A DNA stretch of 64,000 bases from Flavobacteriales bacterium. Its GTDB lineage: Bacteria > Bacteroidota > Bacteroidia > Flavobacteriales > BACL11. The notes under the pieces are model-generated. The model did no database searches and was not told the DNA's origin. It was given only the letters and a program-made list of their open reading frames with translations. Below, in pieces: positions 55,015 to 62,945 of this stretch. The stretch spans positions 1-64,000 of the forward strand of contig JAAZYM010000078.1 in the NCBI GenBank assembly GCA_014239655.1, written 5' to 3'. Both the position numbers and the translations under genes were made by a program. The first letter of the stretch is position 1; every line of letters starts with the position of its first letter.

Positions 55015-55510
55015 AGTAATAATAACAGGCCCTGAATGCTCTGGAAAAACCACATTATGTGATAATCTATCAAAACACTTTAATGCAAAAAAAGTGGATG
55101 AATATGCAAGAGAATTTCTCAATAAATCTAATAACAATTACAAATACAATGATTTAATTACTATTGCTAAAAATCAATATAAAAATGAAAAAAATAATTA
55201 TCTCGGGAAAATGATTTTTTGTGATACCGATTTAATAACGATTAAAATCTGGTCTGACTATAAGTACCAGAAATGTGATGATTGGATTACACAAAAAATT
55301 AATTCTCAAAAAAAAGAGAAGAGAATCTATATTTTATGTAAACCTGATTTGCCATGGGAATATGATCCTCAAAGAAAAAACAAAGATAGTCGTGATGAGC
55401 TTTTCAATACTTATAAAAAAGAACTAATAAAAAATCAATATGAATTCTTTGTAATTCAAGGAAAAAACAGATTTAACAACACTATAAATTATCTGAAAAA
55501 CATTATATAA
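55007..55510 (+). CDS. NadR-like P-loop kinase (vitamin salvage)
   Basis: 167 aa. Walker A is GPECSGKTTLCDNL, with VDEYAREFL and FCDTDLITIKIWSDY as in the ribosylnicotinamide kinase domain of NadR, and DLPWEYDPQRKN near the substrate lid. It lacks the NadR nucleotidylyltransferase domain and the DNA-binding domain. It probably phosphorylates the vitamin taken up by the overlapping PnuC-family transporter. The riboswitch lies after this gene, so it is not controlled by it unless a second copy exists elsewhere. Confidence 0.85.
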   Translation: MIKVIITGPECSGKTTLCDNLSKHFNAKKVDEYAREFLNKSNNNYKYNDLITIAKNQYKNEKNNYLGKMIFCDTDLITIKIWSDYKYQKCDDWITQKINSQKKEKRIYILCKPDLPWEYDPQRKNKDSRDELFNTYKKELIKNQYEFFVIQGKNRFNNTINYLKNII

Positions 55511-55542
55511 GAAGATTAAATTATCTACTTTTACGCAATCTT

Positions 55543-55617
55543 TTTTTAGGGGTGCCTTCAAAACACGGGCTGAGAACATACCCATTGAACCTGGCTAGGT
55601 AATTCTAGTAAGGAAAA
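55543..55617 (+). promoter_or_regulatory. TPP riboswitch (THI element)
   Basis: The conserved thiamine-pyrophosphate aptamer is plain: GGGGTGCC, GGCTGAGA, then ACCCATTGAACCTGG, CTAGGTAATTCTAG and TAAGGAA. Order and spacing match the class. It lies 62 nt upstream of the TonB receptor gene. No strong terminator follows, so control is more likely at translation; this is inference. Confidence 0.95.
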
Positions 55618-55679
55618 TGCATAAGTAGAAGCCGCTATAACCCTAGAAAAGTTTTATTTAAAAATTAAAATGATACGTT

Positions 55680-57875
55680 ATGAAAATATCTAATTTCATT
55701 CTATTTATAATATGTCTTCCTAGTTTTTCTTTGGCACAAACAACTGATTCTGTAAATATAAAAAGAACCCTAAACGAAATAAATATAAATGCCATTCGAG
55801 CAGATTATACAACTCCAGTTGCATATACAAACTTATCAAAAACTGAAATCGAAAAATCAAACCTAGGACAAGATTTACCATTCCTTATTTCTCTCTCTCC
55901 ATCCATAGTAACAACATCTGATGCGGGTGCAGGAATTGGATATACAGGTTTTAGAATAAGAGGAACGGATCCTTCAAGAATAAATGTTACTATTAATGGA
56001 ATACCTATTAATGATTCTGAGAGCCAAGGTGTATGGTGGGTAAATATGCCCGATTTTGCATCTTCTCTTGAAAATATCCAAATACAAAGAGGCGTTGGAA
56101 CTTCTACAAATGGAGCTGCAGCATTTGGAGCAAGCATAAACTTAAAAACAATGAATATAAATAATGATGCTTATGTAGAAACCAATAATAGTATTGGCTC
56201 TTTTAACACATTAAAAAACAATATTAAATTTGGATCAGGAGTAATTAGTGATAAGTTTACATTTGATGCAAGGCTATCAAAAATTATCTCTAATGGATAT
56301 ATTGATCGTGCTTCATCAGATTTAAAATCACTATATCTTCAAGGAACATATTTTAATAAAACATCAATACTGAAAGGGATAATTTTCTCAGGGAATGAAA
56401 GAACCTATCAAGCCTGGAATGGCGTTCCTCTCCAATATTTAGATACTAATCGGACATTTAACAGCTATACTTATGAGAATGAAGTTGACAATTATTTTCA
56501 GACACATTATCAACTTCACTACAAAAGAAACTTAAACTTAAATACAAATTTGAATGTTGCAGGTCATTTTACTCATGGTGAAGGATATTATGAACAAGAA
56601 AAATTAGATCAGAATCTTTCCAATTACAGTCTCTCAGATATAATTTTTGAAAATGACACAATAACATCAACAAACTTAATTAGAAGAAAATGGCTTAACA
56701 ACGATTTTTGGGGCATCACCTATTCTATAAATCATAAACAAGAAAGAATTAATCTAATTCTTGGAGGTGCATATAACAGGTATAGTGGGCAACATTATGG
56801 AAATATAATATGGTCAGAATTTGCAAGTGACAGTCATTATAATCATGAATACTACAGAAATATTTCTACAAAATTTAACAATAATATCTTTATAAAATCT
56901 GATTATCGGGCATCAAGAAAGACATCTGTTTTTATTGATCTACAATTAAGAAACATAGACTACAAATTTAATGGGAATGATATTGATGGGAATTTAGACG
57001 GACAAAATGTAGAATTAGAATTCTTCAATCCAAAATTTGGAATAACACACAAAGTAGATAAGCATCAAGCTTTTTATGGATCATACTCGGTTGCAAATAA
57101 AGAACCCAATAGGAGTGATTATGTTGAGAGCAGTCCAAATTCAAGACCGTTGCATGAAACCCTTTATGACACAGAAATTGGCTACAAGTACAAAAATAAG
57201 AGGCTAATGTTTAATGCAAATCTATATTATATGGATTATGACAATCAACTTATAAAAACTGGAGAAATTAATGATGTTGGCTATTTTACAAGTAAAAATG
57301 TTAAAAAATCATTTAGACGAGGGATTGAACTAGAGGCGGCTTATTTAATAAGCTCAAGAATACATATCAGTGGAAATCTAACTCTAAGTGAAAATAAATT
57401 GGATATTTTAAGACAATTTATTGATAATTGGGATACAGGAATTCAAAACGAAATAGTTCATCAAAACACTGATCTTGCATTTTCACCAAAAATAATATGG
57501 GCAACAAATGTTAACTTTAAACTTAATAACAACACAGATATTAACTTTAATTCAAAATATGTAGGAGAGCAATTTATTGACAATACATCTTCTACGGAGA
57601 GAATGCTTAATGATTATCTAATAAATAATCTGCAGATTAATTATAGCATTAAGAATCCTGTTTTTAAAATAGCTAAAATCAGTTTGCTAATAAATAATAT
57701 CTTTAACAACGAATATATCAGTAATGCCTGGCTATATAGGTTCATATCTAATCATTCAGATCCTAGAGAAAATGATCATTATGTTACTAAGGGTTCAGAT
57801 AATATTTATAATATGGCTGGTTACTTTCCACAAGCTAAAAGAAACTATCTATTTGGATTAACATTAGGATTCTAA
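55680..57875 (+). CDS. TonB-dependent receptor under TPP riboswitch control (probable thiamine uptake)
   Basis: 731 aa. Signal peptide (LPSFSLAQ), no carboxypeptidase-like domain. Plug domain: LPFLISLSPSIVTTSDAGAGIGYTGFRIRG, IQRGVGTSTNGAAAFGASINLKT. A barrel follows, ending RNYLFGLTLGF with terminal Phe. The riboswitch upstream implies repression when thiamine pyrophosphate is plentiful, so the likely cargo is thiamine or a precursor. The nearby PnuC-type transporter and kinase would complete import and trapping. Confidence 0.92.
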   Translation: MKISNFILFIICLPSFSLAQTTDSVNIKRTLNEININAIRADYTTPVAYTNLSKTEIEKSNLGQDLPFLISLSPSIVTTSDAGAGIGYTGFRIRGTDPSRINVTINGIPINDSESQGVWWVNMPDFASSLENIQIQRGVGTSTNGAAAFGASINLKTMNINNDAYVETNNSIGSFNTLKNNIKFGSGVISDKFTFDARLSKIISNGYIDRASSDLKSLYLQGTYFNKTSILKGIIFSGNERTYQAWNGVPLQYLDTNRTFNSYTYENEVDNYFQTHYQLHYKRNLNLNTNLNVAGHFTHGEGYYEQEKLDQNLSNYSLSDIIFENDTITSTNLIRRKWLNNDFWGITYSINHKQERINLILGGAYNRYSGQHYGNIIWSEFASDSHYNHEYYRNISTKFNNNIFIKSDYRASRKTSVFIDLQLRNIDYKFNGNDIDGNLDGQNVELEFFNPKFGITHKVDKHQAFYGSYSVANKEPNRSDYVESSPNSRPLHETLYDTEIGYKYKNKRLMFNANLYYMDYDNQLIKTGEINDVGYFTSKNVKKSFRRGIELEAAYLISSRIHISGNLTLSENKLDILRQFIDNWDTGIQNEIVHQNTDLAFSPKIIWATNVNFKLNNNTDINFNSKYVGEQFIDNTSSTERMLNDYLINNLQINYSIKNPVFKIAKISLLINNIFNNEYISNAWLYRFISNHSDPRENDHYVTKGSDNIYNMAGYFPQAKRNYLFGLTLGF

Positions 57876-57916
57876 ACTATATGTTAAACACTAATGTATA
57901 GGCTGGTTTTTTTTCG

Positions 57917-57924
57917 TAATTTTG
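57917..57924 (+). promoter_or_regulatory. -7 promoter element of DUF4290-murA-tlpA
   Basis: TAATTTTG matches TAnnTTTG, 18 nt upstream of the DUF4290 ATG. Confidence 0.6.
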
Positions 57925-57942
57925 TAAGAAATTAACACACCT

Positions 57943-58539
57943 ATGGAGTACAATACCGCAAGAAATCAATTAATCCTTCCAGAATACGGAAGGCATGTTC
58001 AAAAAATGGTTGAATATGCAACTACACTAAACGATAAAAAGGAAAGAACTAAATGTGTTAATGCTATAATTGATTTTATGGGCCAAATGAACCCTCATCT
58101 TAGAGATATTAAAGAATTCACTCATAAATTATGGGATCATCTTTACATTATGTCTAAATTCAAGATTGATGCTGAATCTCCATATCCAATACCTGAGATT
58201 GAAAAACTACAAGAGAAGCCAAAAAAAATGCCATATCCTAACAACAAGATTAAATTCCCTTTTTATGGAGCAGCATTAGAAAATATGATAAGATTTACTG
58301 TAGCTATGGATGAAGGTAGGCAAAAAGAAATAATGACTGGGATGGTTGCAAACCATATGAAAAAATCATACCTGCTATTTAACAAGCATTCTGTTAATAA
58401 TGATACAATCAAGCTACATCTTGATCAACTCTCAAATAACAAACTAAAGATTCCGGCAGATTTTGAATTTATACGATCTGAAAGTGTTGTTACAAGAAAC
58501 CCTAAGGTCTACAAGAAAAAATTCAAGAAAAGACGATAA
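57943..58539 (+). CDS. DUF4290 family protein
   Basis: 198 aa, soluble, mainly helical, with a basic tail (YKKKFKKRR). It starts MEYNTARNQLILPEYGRHVQKM and contains INPHL-like MNPHLRDIKEFTHKLWDHLYIM, characteristic of DUF4290, a family confined to Bacteroidota as far as I recall. Function unknown. It ends exactly where murA begins (TAA then ATG), an arrangement that suggests coupling with cell-wall synthesis. Confidence 0.88.
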   Translation: MEYNTARNQLILPEYGRHVQKMVEYATTLNDKKERTKCVNAIIDFMGQMNPHLRDIKEFTHKLWDHLYIMSKFKIDAESPYPIPEIEKLQEKPKKMPYPNNKIKFPFYGAALENMIRFTVAMDEGRQKEIMTGMVANHMKKSYLLFNKHSVNNDTIKLHLDQLSNNKLKIPADFEFIRSESVVTRNPKVYKKKFKKRR

Positions 58540-59847
58540 ATGACTACTTTTAAAGTTAAAGGAGGACACAAGCTTAATGGTGAAATTTATCCACAAGGAG
58601 CAAAAAATGAGGCTCTCCAAGTCTTATGTGCCGTTCTTTTAACATCTGAAGAAGTTACTATTGATAATGTTCCAAATATTAGGGATGTAAATGTCTTAAT
58701 TGATCTTCTAAGAGATCTACAAGTTGAAGTAAAGGAAATCTCCAAAAACAAATACAGCTTCCAATCTAACAATATAAACGTAGATTATCTATCTAGTGAA
58801 GAATATAAAAAGAAAAGTAGTTCAATTAGAGGTTCTATTATGATGATTGGACCTCTATTAGCTAGATATGGAAGAGGTTTTATTCCAAGACCTGGTGGAG
58901 ATAAAATTGGGAGAAGAAGACTAGATACTCATTTTAATGGATTCGAAAAGCTTGGCGCTCATTTTGAGTATGATAGTAAAGAAGAATATTATAGAGTTTC
59001 TGCCAAAGAATTAAAAGGGACATATATGCTCTTAGATGAAGCATCTGTAACAGGAACAGCAAATATTATTATGACTGCTGTTCTGGCTTCTGGAAAAACA
59101 ACTATTTATAATGCTGCATGTGAGCCTTATTTGCAACAATTATGCAAAATGCTTAATAGTATGGGGGCTAAGATTACTGGAGTGGGGTCTAATCTAATTA
59201 ATATTGAAGGGGTAGAGAATTTATCAGGATGTACTCATAAAATACTTCCCGATATGATTGAAATTGGAAGTTTCATTGGTTTAGCTGCAATCACAAAATC
59301 TGAGATTACAATTAAAAATGTGTCTTACGAGAACCTTGGCATCATTCCTTCAGTTTTTAAAAAACTAGGGATTAAACTTGAAAGAAAAGGTGACGACATC
59401 TATATTCCTTCTCAGGAAAATTATACTGTTGAAAATTTTATTGATGGCTCAATCCTTACTATTTCTGATGCTCCTTGGCCAGGTTTTACCCCTGATTTGT
59501 TAAGTATAATATTAGTTGTTGCCTCACAAGCTAATGGCAGTGTACTCATTCATCAAAAAATGTTTGAATCAAGACTATTTTTTGTTGATAAACTAATTGA
59601 TATGGGAGCGCAAATCATCTTATGTGACCCTCATAGAGCTACAGTTATTGGATTAAATCAAAATTCAAAATTCAAGGCAACAACAATGGTTTCTCCAGAT
59701 ATTAGAGCTGGAGTATCTCTATTAATTGCAGCTCTAGCAGCAGATGGAGAAAGTACAATTCATAATGTTGAACAAATTGATAGAGGATATCAAAATATTG
59801 ACTCTAGATTAAATGCTTTAGGAGCAAAAATTACAAGAACAAACTAA
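58540..59847 (+). CDS. murA: UDP-N-acetylglucosamine 1-carboxyvinyltransferase, Asp-type active site
   Basis: 435 aa, full length. GAKNEALQVLCAVLLTSEEV with the catalytic Lys, RGSIMMIGPLLARYG, and the active-site loop PRPGGDKIGRRRLDTH. The Cys of E. coli MurA (Cys115) is Asp here (D121). DIRAGVSLLIAALAADG and the terminal RGYQNIDSRLNALGA are also conserved. It starts peptidoglycan synthesis by adding enolpyruvate to UDP-GlcNAc. The Asp variant is known from other phyla to resist fosfomycin. Confidence 0.97.
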   Translation: MTTFKVKGGHKLNGEIYPQGAKNEALQVLCAVLLTSEEVTIDNVPNIRDVNVLIDLLRDLQVEVKEISKNKYSFQSNNINVDYLSSEEYKKKSSSIRGSIMMIGPLLARYGRGFIPRPGGDKIGRRRLDTHFNGFEKLGAHFEYDSKEEYYRVSAKELKGTYMLLDEASVTGTANIIMTAVLASGKTTIYNAACEPYLQQLCKMLNSMGAKITGVGSNLINIEGVENLSGCTHKILPDMIEIGSFIGLAAITKSEITIKNVSYENLGIIPSVFKKLGIKLERKGDDIYIPSQENYTVENFIDGSILTISDAPWPGFTPDLLSIILVVASQANGSVLIHQKMFESRLFFVDKLIDMGAQIILCDPHRATVIGLNQNSKFKATTMVSPDIRAGVSLLIAALAADGESTIHNVEQIDRGYQNIDSRLNALGAKITRTN

Positions 59848-59854
59848 ATCAGAA

Positions 59855-60367
59855 ATGACCAGATTAAATACTCTTGTTATAATTAGTCTCCTTTTTTCTA
59901 ATATAATTTTCTCTCAAGAGCCAGGAATAGAGATTGGAGATAAAGCTATTGAGCTATCATATAACAACCCAAATGGTGAAGAAATGAATTTATCTGATAT
60001 TAAAAATAAATTAGTCCTTATTGACTTCTGGGCATCTTGGTGTGGTCCGTGTAGAAGAGAAAACCCTAATCTAGTAGATGCATATAAAAAATATCATAAA
60101 ACTAAATTTAAAGATGGAAAAGGATTTGAAATCTATAGCTTGTCGCTTGATAAGAGTGAAACTGCCTGGATTAAAGCTATCGGTCAAGATCAATTATTCT
60201 GGGAATATCATGTTTCAGATCTTGGAGGATGGCAATCGGAAGGCTCTCAAAAATATAATATTAGAAGCATTCCCTCAAATGTCTTAATTAATGGAAAAGG
60301 AATAATAATTGCTAAGAACCTAAAAGGCCAAGCTCTACATAGGTTTTTAGATTCTCAAAAAAAATAA
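59855..60367 (+). CDS. TlpA-like periplasmic thioredoxin
   Basis: 170 aa with a signal peptide (IIFSQ cleavage region). The redox motif is IDFWASWCGPCRRENPNL, followed by SLDKSETAWIKAI, the cis-Pro segment SIPSNVLINGKG and a peroxiredoxin/TlpA-type fold. It probably reduces disulfides in the periplasm; partners unknown. It is 7 nt after murA, so it is likely the third gene of that operon. Confidence 0.9.
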   Translation: MTRLNTLVIISLLFSNIIFSQEPGIEIGDKAIELSYNNPNGEEMNLSDIKNKLVLIDFWASWCGPCRRENPNLVDAYKKYHKTKFKDGKGFEIYSLSLDKSETAWIKAIGQDQLFWEYHVSDLGGWQSEGSQKYNIRSIPSNVLINGKGIIIAKNLKGQALHRFLDSQKK

Positions 60368-60394
60368 CTGCCAAATTGTCTCTAAATCATTCTC

Positions 60395-60410
60395 TGGCAA
60401 AGTTTTTGCA
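60395..60410 (+). promoter_or_regulatory. Sigma-54-type promoter before grpE-dnaJ
   Basis: TGGCAAAGTTTTTGCA fits the -24/-12 consensus TGGCACG-N4-TTGCA with GG and GC exactly 10 nt apart. The predicted start near 60421 leaves about 18 nt to the grpE ATG. No TAnnTTTG is seen in the 72-nt gap. The match is by eye and could be chance. Confidence 0.45.
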
Positions 60411-60439
60411 TTAATATGTTTTATAAATTATAAACTGAT

Positions 60440-60928
60440 ATGACTGCTAAAAAAAATTCTACAAAAAAGAAGACTACAAAAAATCAAAAAGAGAAAACTG
60501 TTAGTATAAAAGAACAGTTACTAATAGAGAAAGATAAAAATCTAAGATTATTTGCTGAATTTGACAATTTTAGAAAAAGAACAGCTAAAGAAAGAATTGA
60601 ACTTTTTAGCACAGCTAGTCAAGACATTATGACTTCTTTACTGCCAATACTTGATAATTTTGAAAGATCTTTCAAAGTGAACCAACCGAAAGAAGATGAT
60701 GGTATATTATTAATATATAATCAATTTAAAGCAGAACTAGAAAAAAAAGGACTAAAAGAGATTGAAAATCCTATTGGAAAAACATTAGATACAGATTTTC
60801 ATGAAGCGATAACAAATATACCAACTGAAAATGAAGAAGATAAGGGAAAAATTGTTGATGTAATTGAAAAAGGATACCTACTTTCTAGTAAGGTTCTAAG
60901 ATATACAAAAGTAGTTGTAGCAAATTAA
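60440..60928 (+). CDS. grpE: Nucleotide exchange factor GrpE
   Basis: 162 aa. A Lys-rich disordered N-terminus precedes the coiled coil (LRLFAEFDNFRKRTAKERIE) and the beta domain (DTDFHEAITNIPTENEEDKGKIVDVIEKGYLL). It releases ADP from DnaK during the chaperone cycle. dnaJ follows after 13 nt; dnaK is not adjacent, as is usual in this phylum. Confidence 0.96.
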   Translation: MTAKKNSTKKKTTKNQKEKTVSIKEQLLIEKDKNLRLFAEFDNFRKRTAKERIELFSTASQDIMTSLLPILDNFERSFKVNQPKEDDGILLIYNQFKAELEKKGLKEIENPIGKTLDTDFHEAITNIPTENEEDKGKIVDVIEKGYLLSSKVLRYTKVVVAN

Positions 60929-60941
60929 ATTAACTAATTAA

Positions 60942-62048
60942 ATGGCAAAGAGAGATTATTATGATGTTTTAGGGGTTAGTAAGAGTGCTGACAATAAAGA
61001 TATTAAGAAAGCATATAGAAAAATTGCTATTAAATATCATCCTGATAAAAATCCTGGAGATAAACAAGCAGAAGATAAATTTAAAGAAGCGGCTGAAGCT
61101 TACGAGGTATTAAGTAATAGTGAAAAAAGACAACAATATGATCAATTTGGTCATGCCGGAATGAGAGGTTCTGCAGGTGGATTTGGAGGCGGAATGAATA
61201 TGGATGACATATTTAGCCAATTCGGTGATATCTTTGGTGGAGGATTTGGAGGATTTGGTGGAGGAAGAGGAGGAAGAAGAGTAATAAAAGGATCTAACCT
61301 AAGAATTAGACTCTCACTAAATCTAAAAGAAATTCTTGAGGGAGTAGATAAAAAAATTAAGGTTACTAGATTAGTTAATGCTGAAGGAGTAACATATGAT
61401 ACTTGCTCTACTTGTCAAGGTACAGGTCAAGTTACCCGGATCAGCAATACTATTCTAGGACAAATGCAAACATCCAGCACATGTCAATCCTGTAATGGAG
61501 CCGGAAAATCAATTAAAGATCGCCCTAGTGGTAGTGATCCAAATGGTATGATTAAAGAGCAAGAAACCGTTAAAATTACCATCCCTGAAGGAGTTGAAGA
61601 TGAAATGCAACTAAAAGTAAGCGGTAAAGGAAATGCTGCTCCTTTTGATGGTATAAATGGTGATTTACTAGTTCTGATTAATGTTGAAGAACATGAATCG
61701 TTGATTAGAGATGGGAAAAATCTTCATTATGATCATTATATCAGCTTTGCTGATGCTGCACTAGGAGCATCTACTCAAATCCCTACAATAACAGGAAAAG
61801 TAAAAATTAAAATAGAAAAAGGAATCCAAAGTGGTAAAATCTTAAGATTAAAATCTCAAGGGTTACCATCATTAAATAGTTATGGAAAAGGAGATTTACT
61901 TGTACATATAAATGTATGGACACCTCAAAAAATCAGCCCAAAAGAAAAAAAGTTCTTTGAAGAAGCTCAATCGTCCAAGAACTTCCAACCACAACCTTCA
62001 GAAAATGATAAATCTTTCTTTGATCGTGTTAAAGAGATGTTTGGCTAA
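60942..62048 (+). CDS. dnaJ: Chaperone DnaJ with a reduced zinc finger
   Basis: 368 aa. J-domain with YHPDKNPGD, a Gly-rich linker ([13 protein letters not shown]), then a Cys-rich region with only two CxxCxGxG-type units (CSTCQGTG and CQSCNGAG) instead of four. By position these are units 2 and 3, forming zinc site II. Two C-terminal substrate-binding domains follow. It delivers clients to DnaK and stimulates its ATPase. The short zinc finger appears to be a trait of Flavobacteriia rather than damage. The ABC gene starts immediately after its stop. Confidence 0.96.
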   Translation: MAKRDYYDVLGVSKSADNKDIKKAYRKIAIKYHPDKNPGDKQAEDKFKEAAEAYEVLSNSEKRQQYDQFGHAGMRGSAGGFGGGMNMDDIFSQFGDIFGGGFGGFGGGRGGRRVIKGSNLRIRLSLNLKEILEGVDKKIKVTRLVNAEGVTYDTCSTCQGTGQVTRISNTILGQMQTSSTCQSCNGAGKSIKDRPSGSDPNGMIKEQETVKITIPEGVEDEMQLKVSGKGNAAPFDGINGDLLVLINVEEHESLIRDGKNLHYDHYISFADAALGASTQIPTITGKVKIKIEKGIQSGKILRLKSQGLPSLNSYGKGDLLVHINVWTPQKISPKEKKFFEEAQSSKNFQPQPSENDKSFFDRVKEMFG

Positions 62049-62945
62049 ATGAAAGATATTTTGCTTTCTGTAGAAGATGTTGTAAAAAATTACGGTGATT
62101 ATACGGCACTGGACAAAGTAAATATATCTGTACCTAAATCAAGTATCTATGGCCTTCTAGGGCCAAATGGAGCCGGAAAAACAACATTAATGAGGATTAT
62201 TAATCAGATAACTGCTCCTGATCAAGGGAGAATAGTATTTCATAATGAATTGTTAAATAAAAAACATATTAAAGACATTGGTTACCTTCCAGAAGAGAGA
62301 GGGCTATATAAAAAGATGAAAGTCGGTGAACAAGCTCTTTATTTAGCACAATTAAAAGGAATGCCATATAAGCAAGCAATAGAAAAACTTAAGTTTTGGT
62401 TTGAGAAACTAGAGATAACCCACTGGTGGTCAAAAAGAGTTGAAGAATTATCAAAAGGAATGGCTCAAAAAATTCAATTTGTCGTTACAGTAATTCATCA
62501 GCCAAAATTATTAATATTTGATGAGCCTTTTAGTGGCTTTGATCCTATTAATGCAGCTATAATTAGAGAAGAAATCCTACAATTAAGAGAAAATGGGACT
62601 ACAATAATATTTTCTACACACAGAATGGAATCAGTAGAAGAGATTTGTGATCACATAGCTCTCATTAATAATGCTAAAACTATTCTAGAGGGCCCGATAG
62701 ATAAAATAAAAAATGACTTTCAAACCGAAACATATGAAGTTGTTTTATCTAGAGGTAAGTTAACAGGAAATAATCAATTCTCAATAATCTCAGAAAATAA
62801 TAATATTTATAAGATTAAACTAAATACGGGATGCTCATCAAGTCATCTTTTAGAATCTATAACTAAAGAACATGAAATAATTTCATTTAAAAAAGATTTT
62901 CCAAGTGTGGAAGATATTTTTATTAAATCTATTAATAATGAATAA
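62049..62945 (+). CDS. ABC transporter ATP-binding protein (NatA-like)
   Basis: 298 aa. Walker A LLGPNGAGKTTLM, signature VEELSKGMAQKIQF, Walker B LLIFDEPFSGFDP and the switch His in IIFSTHRMESVEEI. The C-terminal 80 residues match the DUF4162-like extension common in this export family. It partners with the overlapping permease gene (8-nt overlap). The substrate is unknown; NatAB-type exporters move Na+ or small toxic molecules. Confidence 0.93.
   Translation: MKDILLSVEDVVKNYGDYTALDKVNISVPKSSIYGLLGPNGAGKTTLMRIINQITAPDQGRIVFHNELLNKKHIKDIGYLPEERGLYKKMKVGEQALYLAQLKGMPYKQAIEKLKFWFEKLEITHWWSKRVEELSKGMAQKIQFVVTVIHQPKLLIFDEPFSGFDPINAAIIREEILQLRENGTTIIFSTHRMESVEEICDHIALINNAKTILEGPIDKIKNDFQTETYEVVLSRGKLTGNNQFSIISENNNIYKIKLNTGCSSSHLLESITKEHEIISFKKDFPSVEDIFIKSINNE

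Noticed and set aside
57890-57915. T-run (GGCTGGTTTTTTTT) after the thiamine receptor gene as a terminator
   Set aside because: There is no convincing stem immediately before the T-run.
60929-60941. Missing dnaK between grpE and dnaJ
   Set aside because: grpE-dnaJ without dnaK is common in Bacteroidota; not evidence of a deletion.
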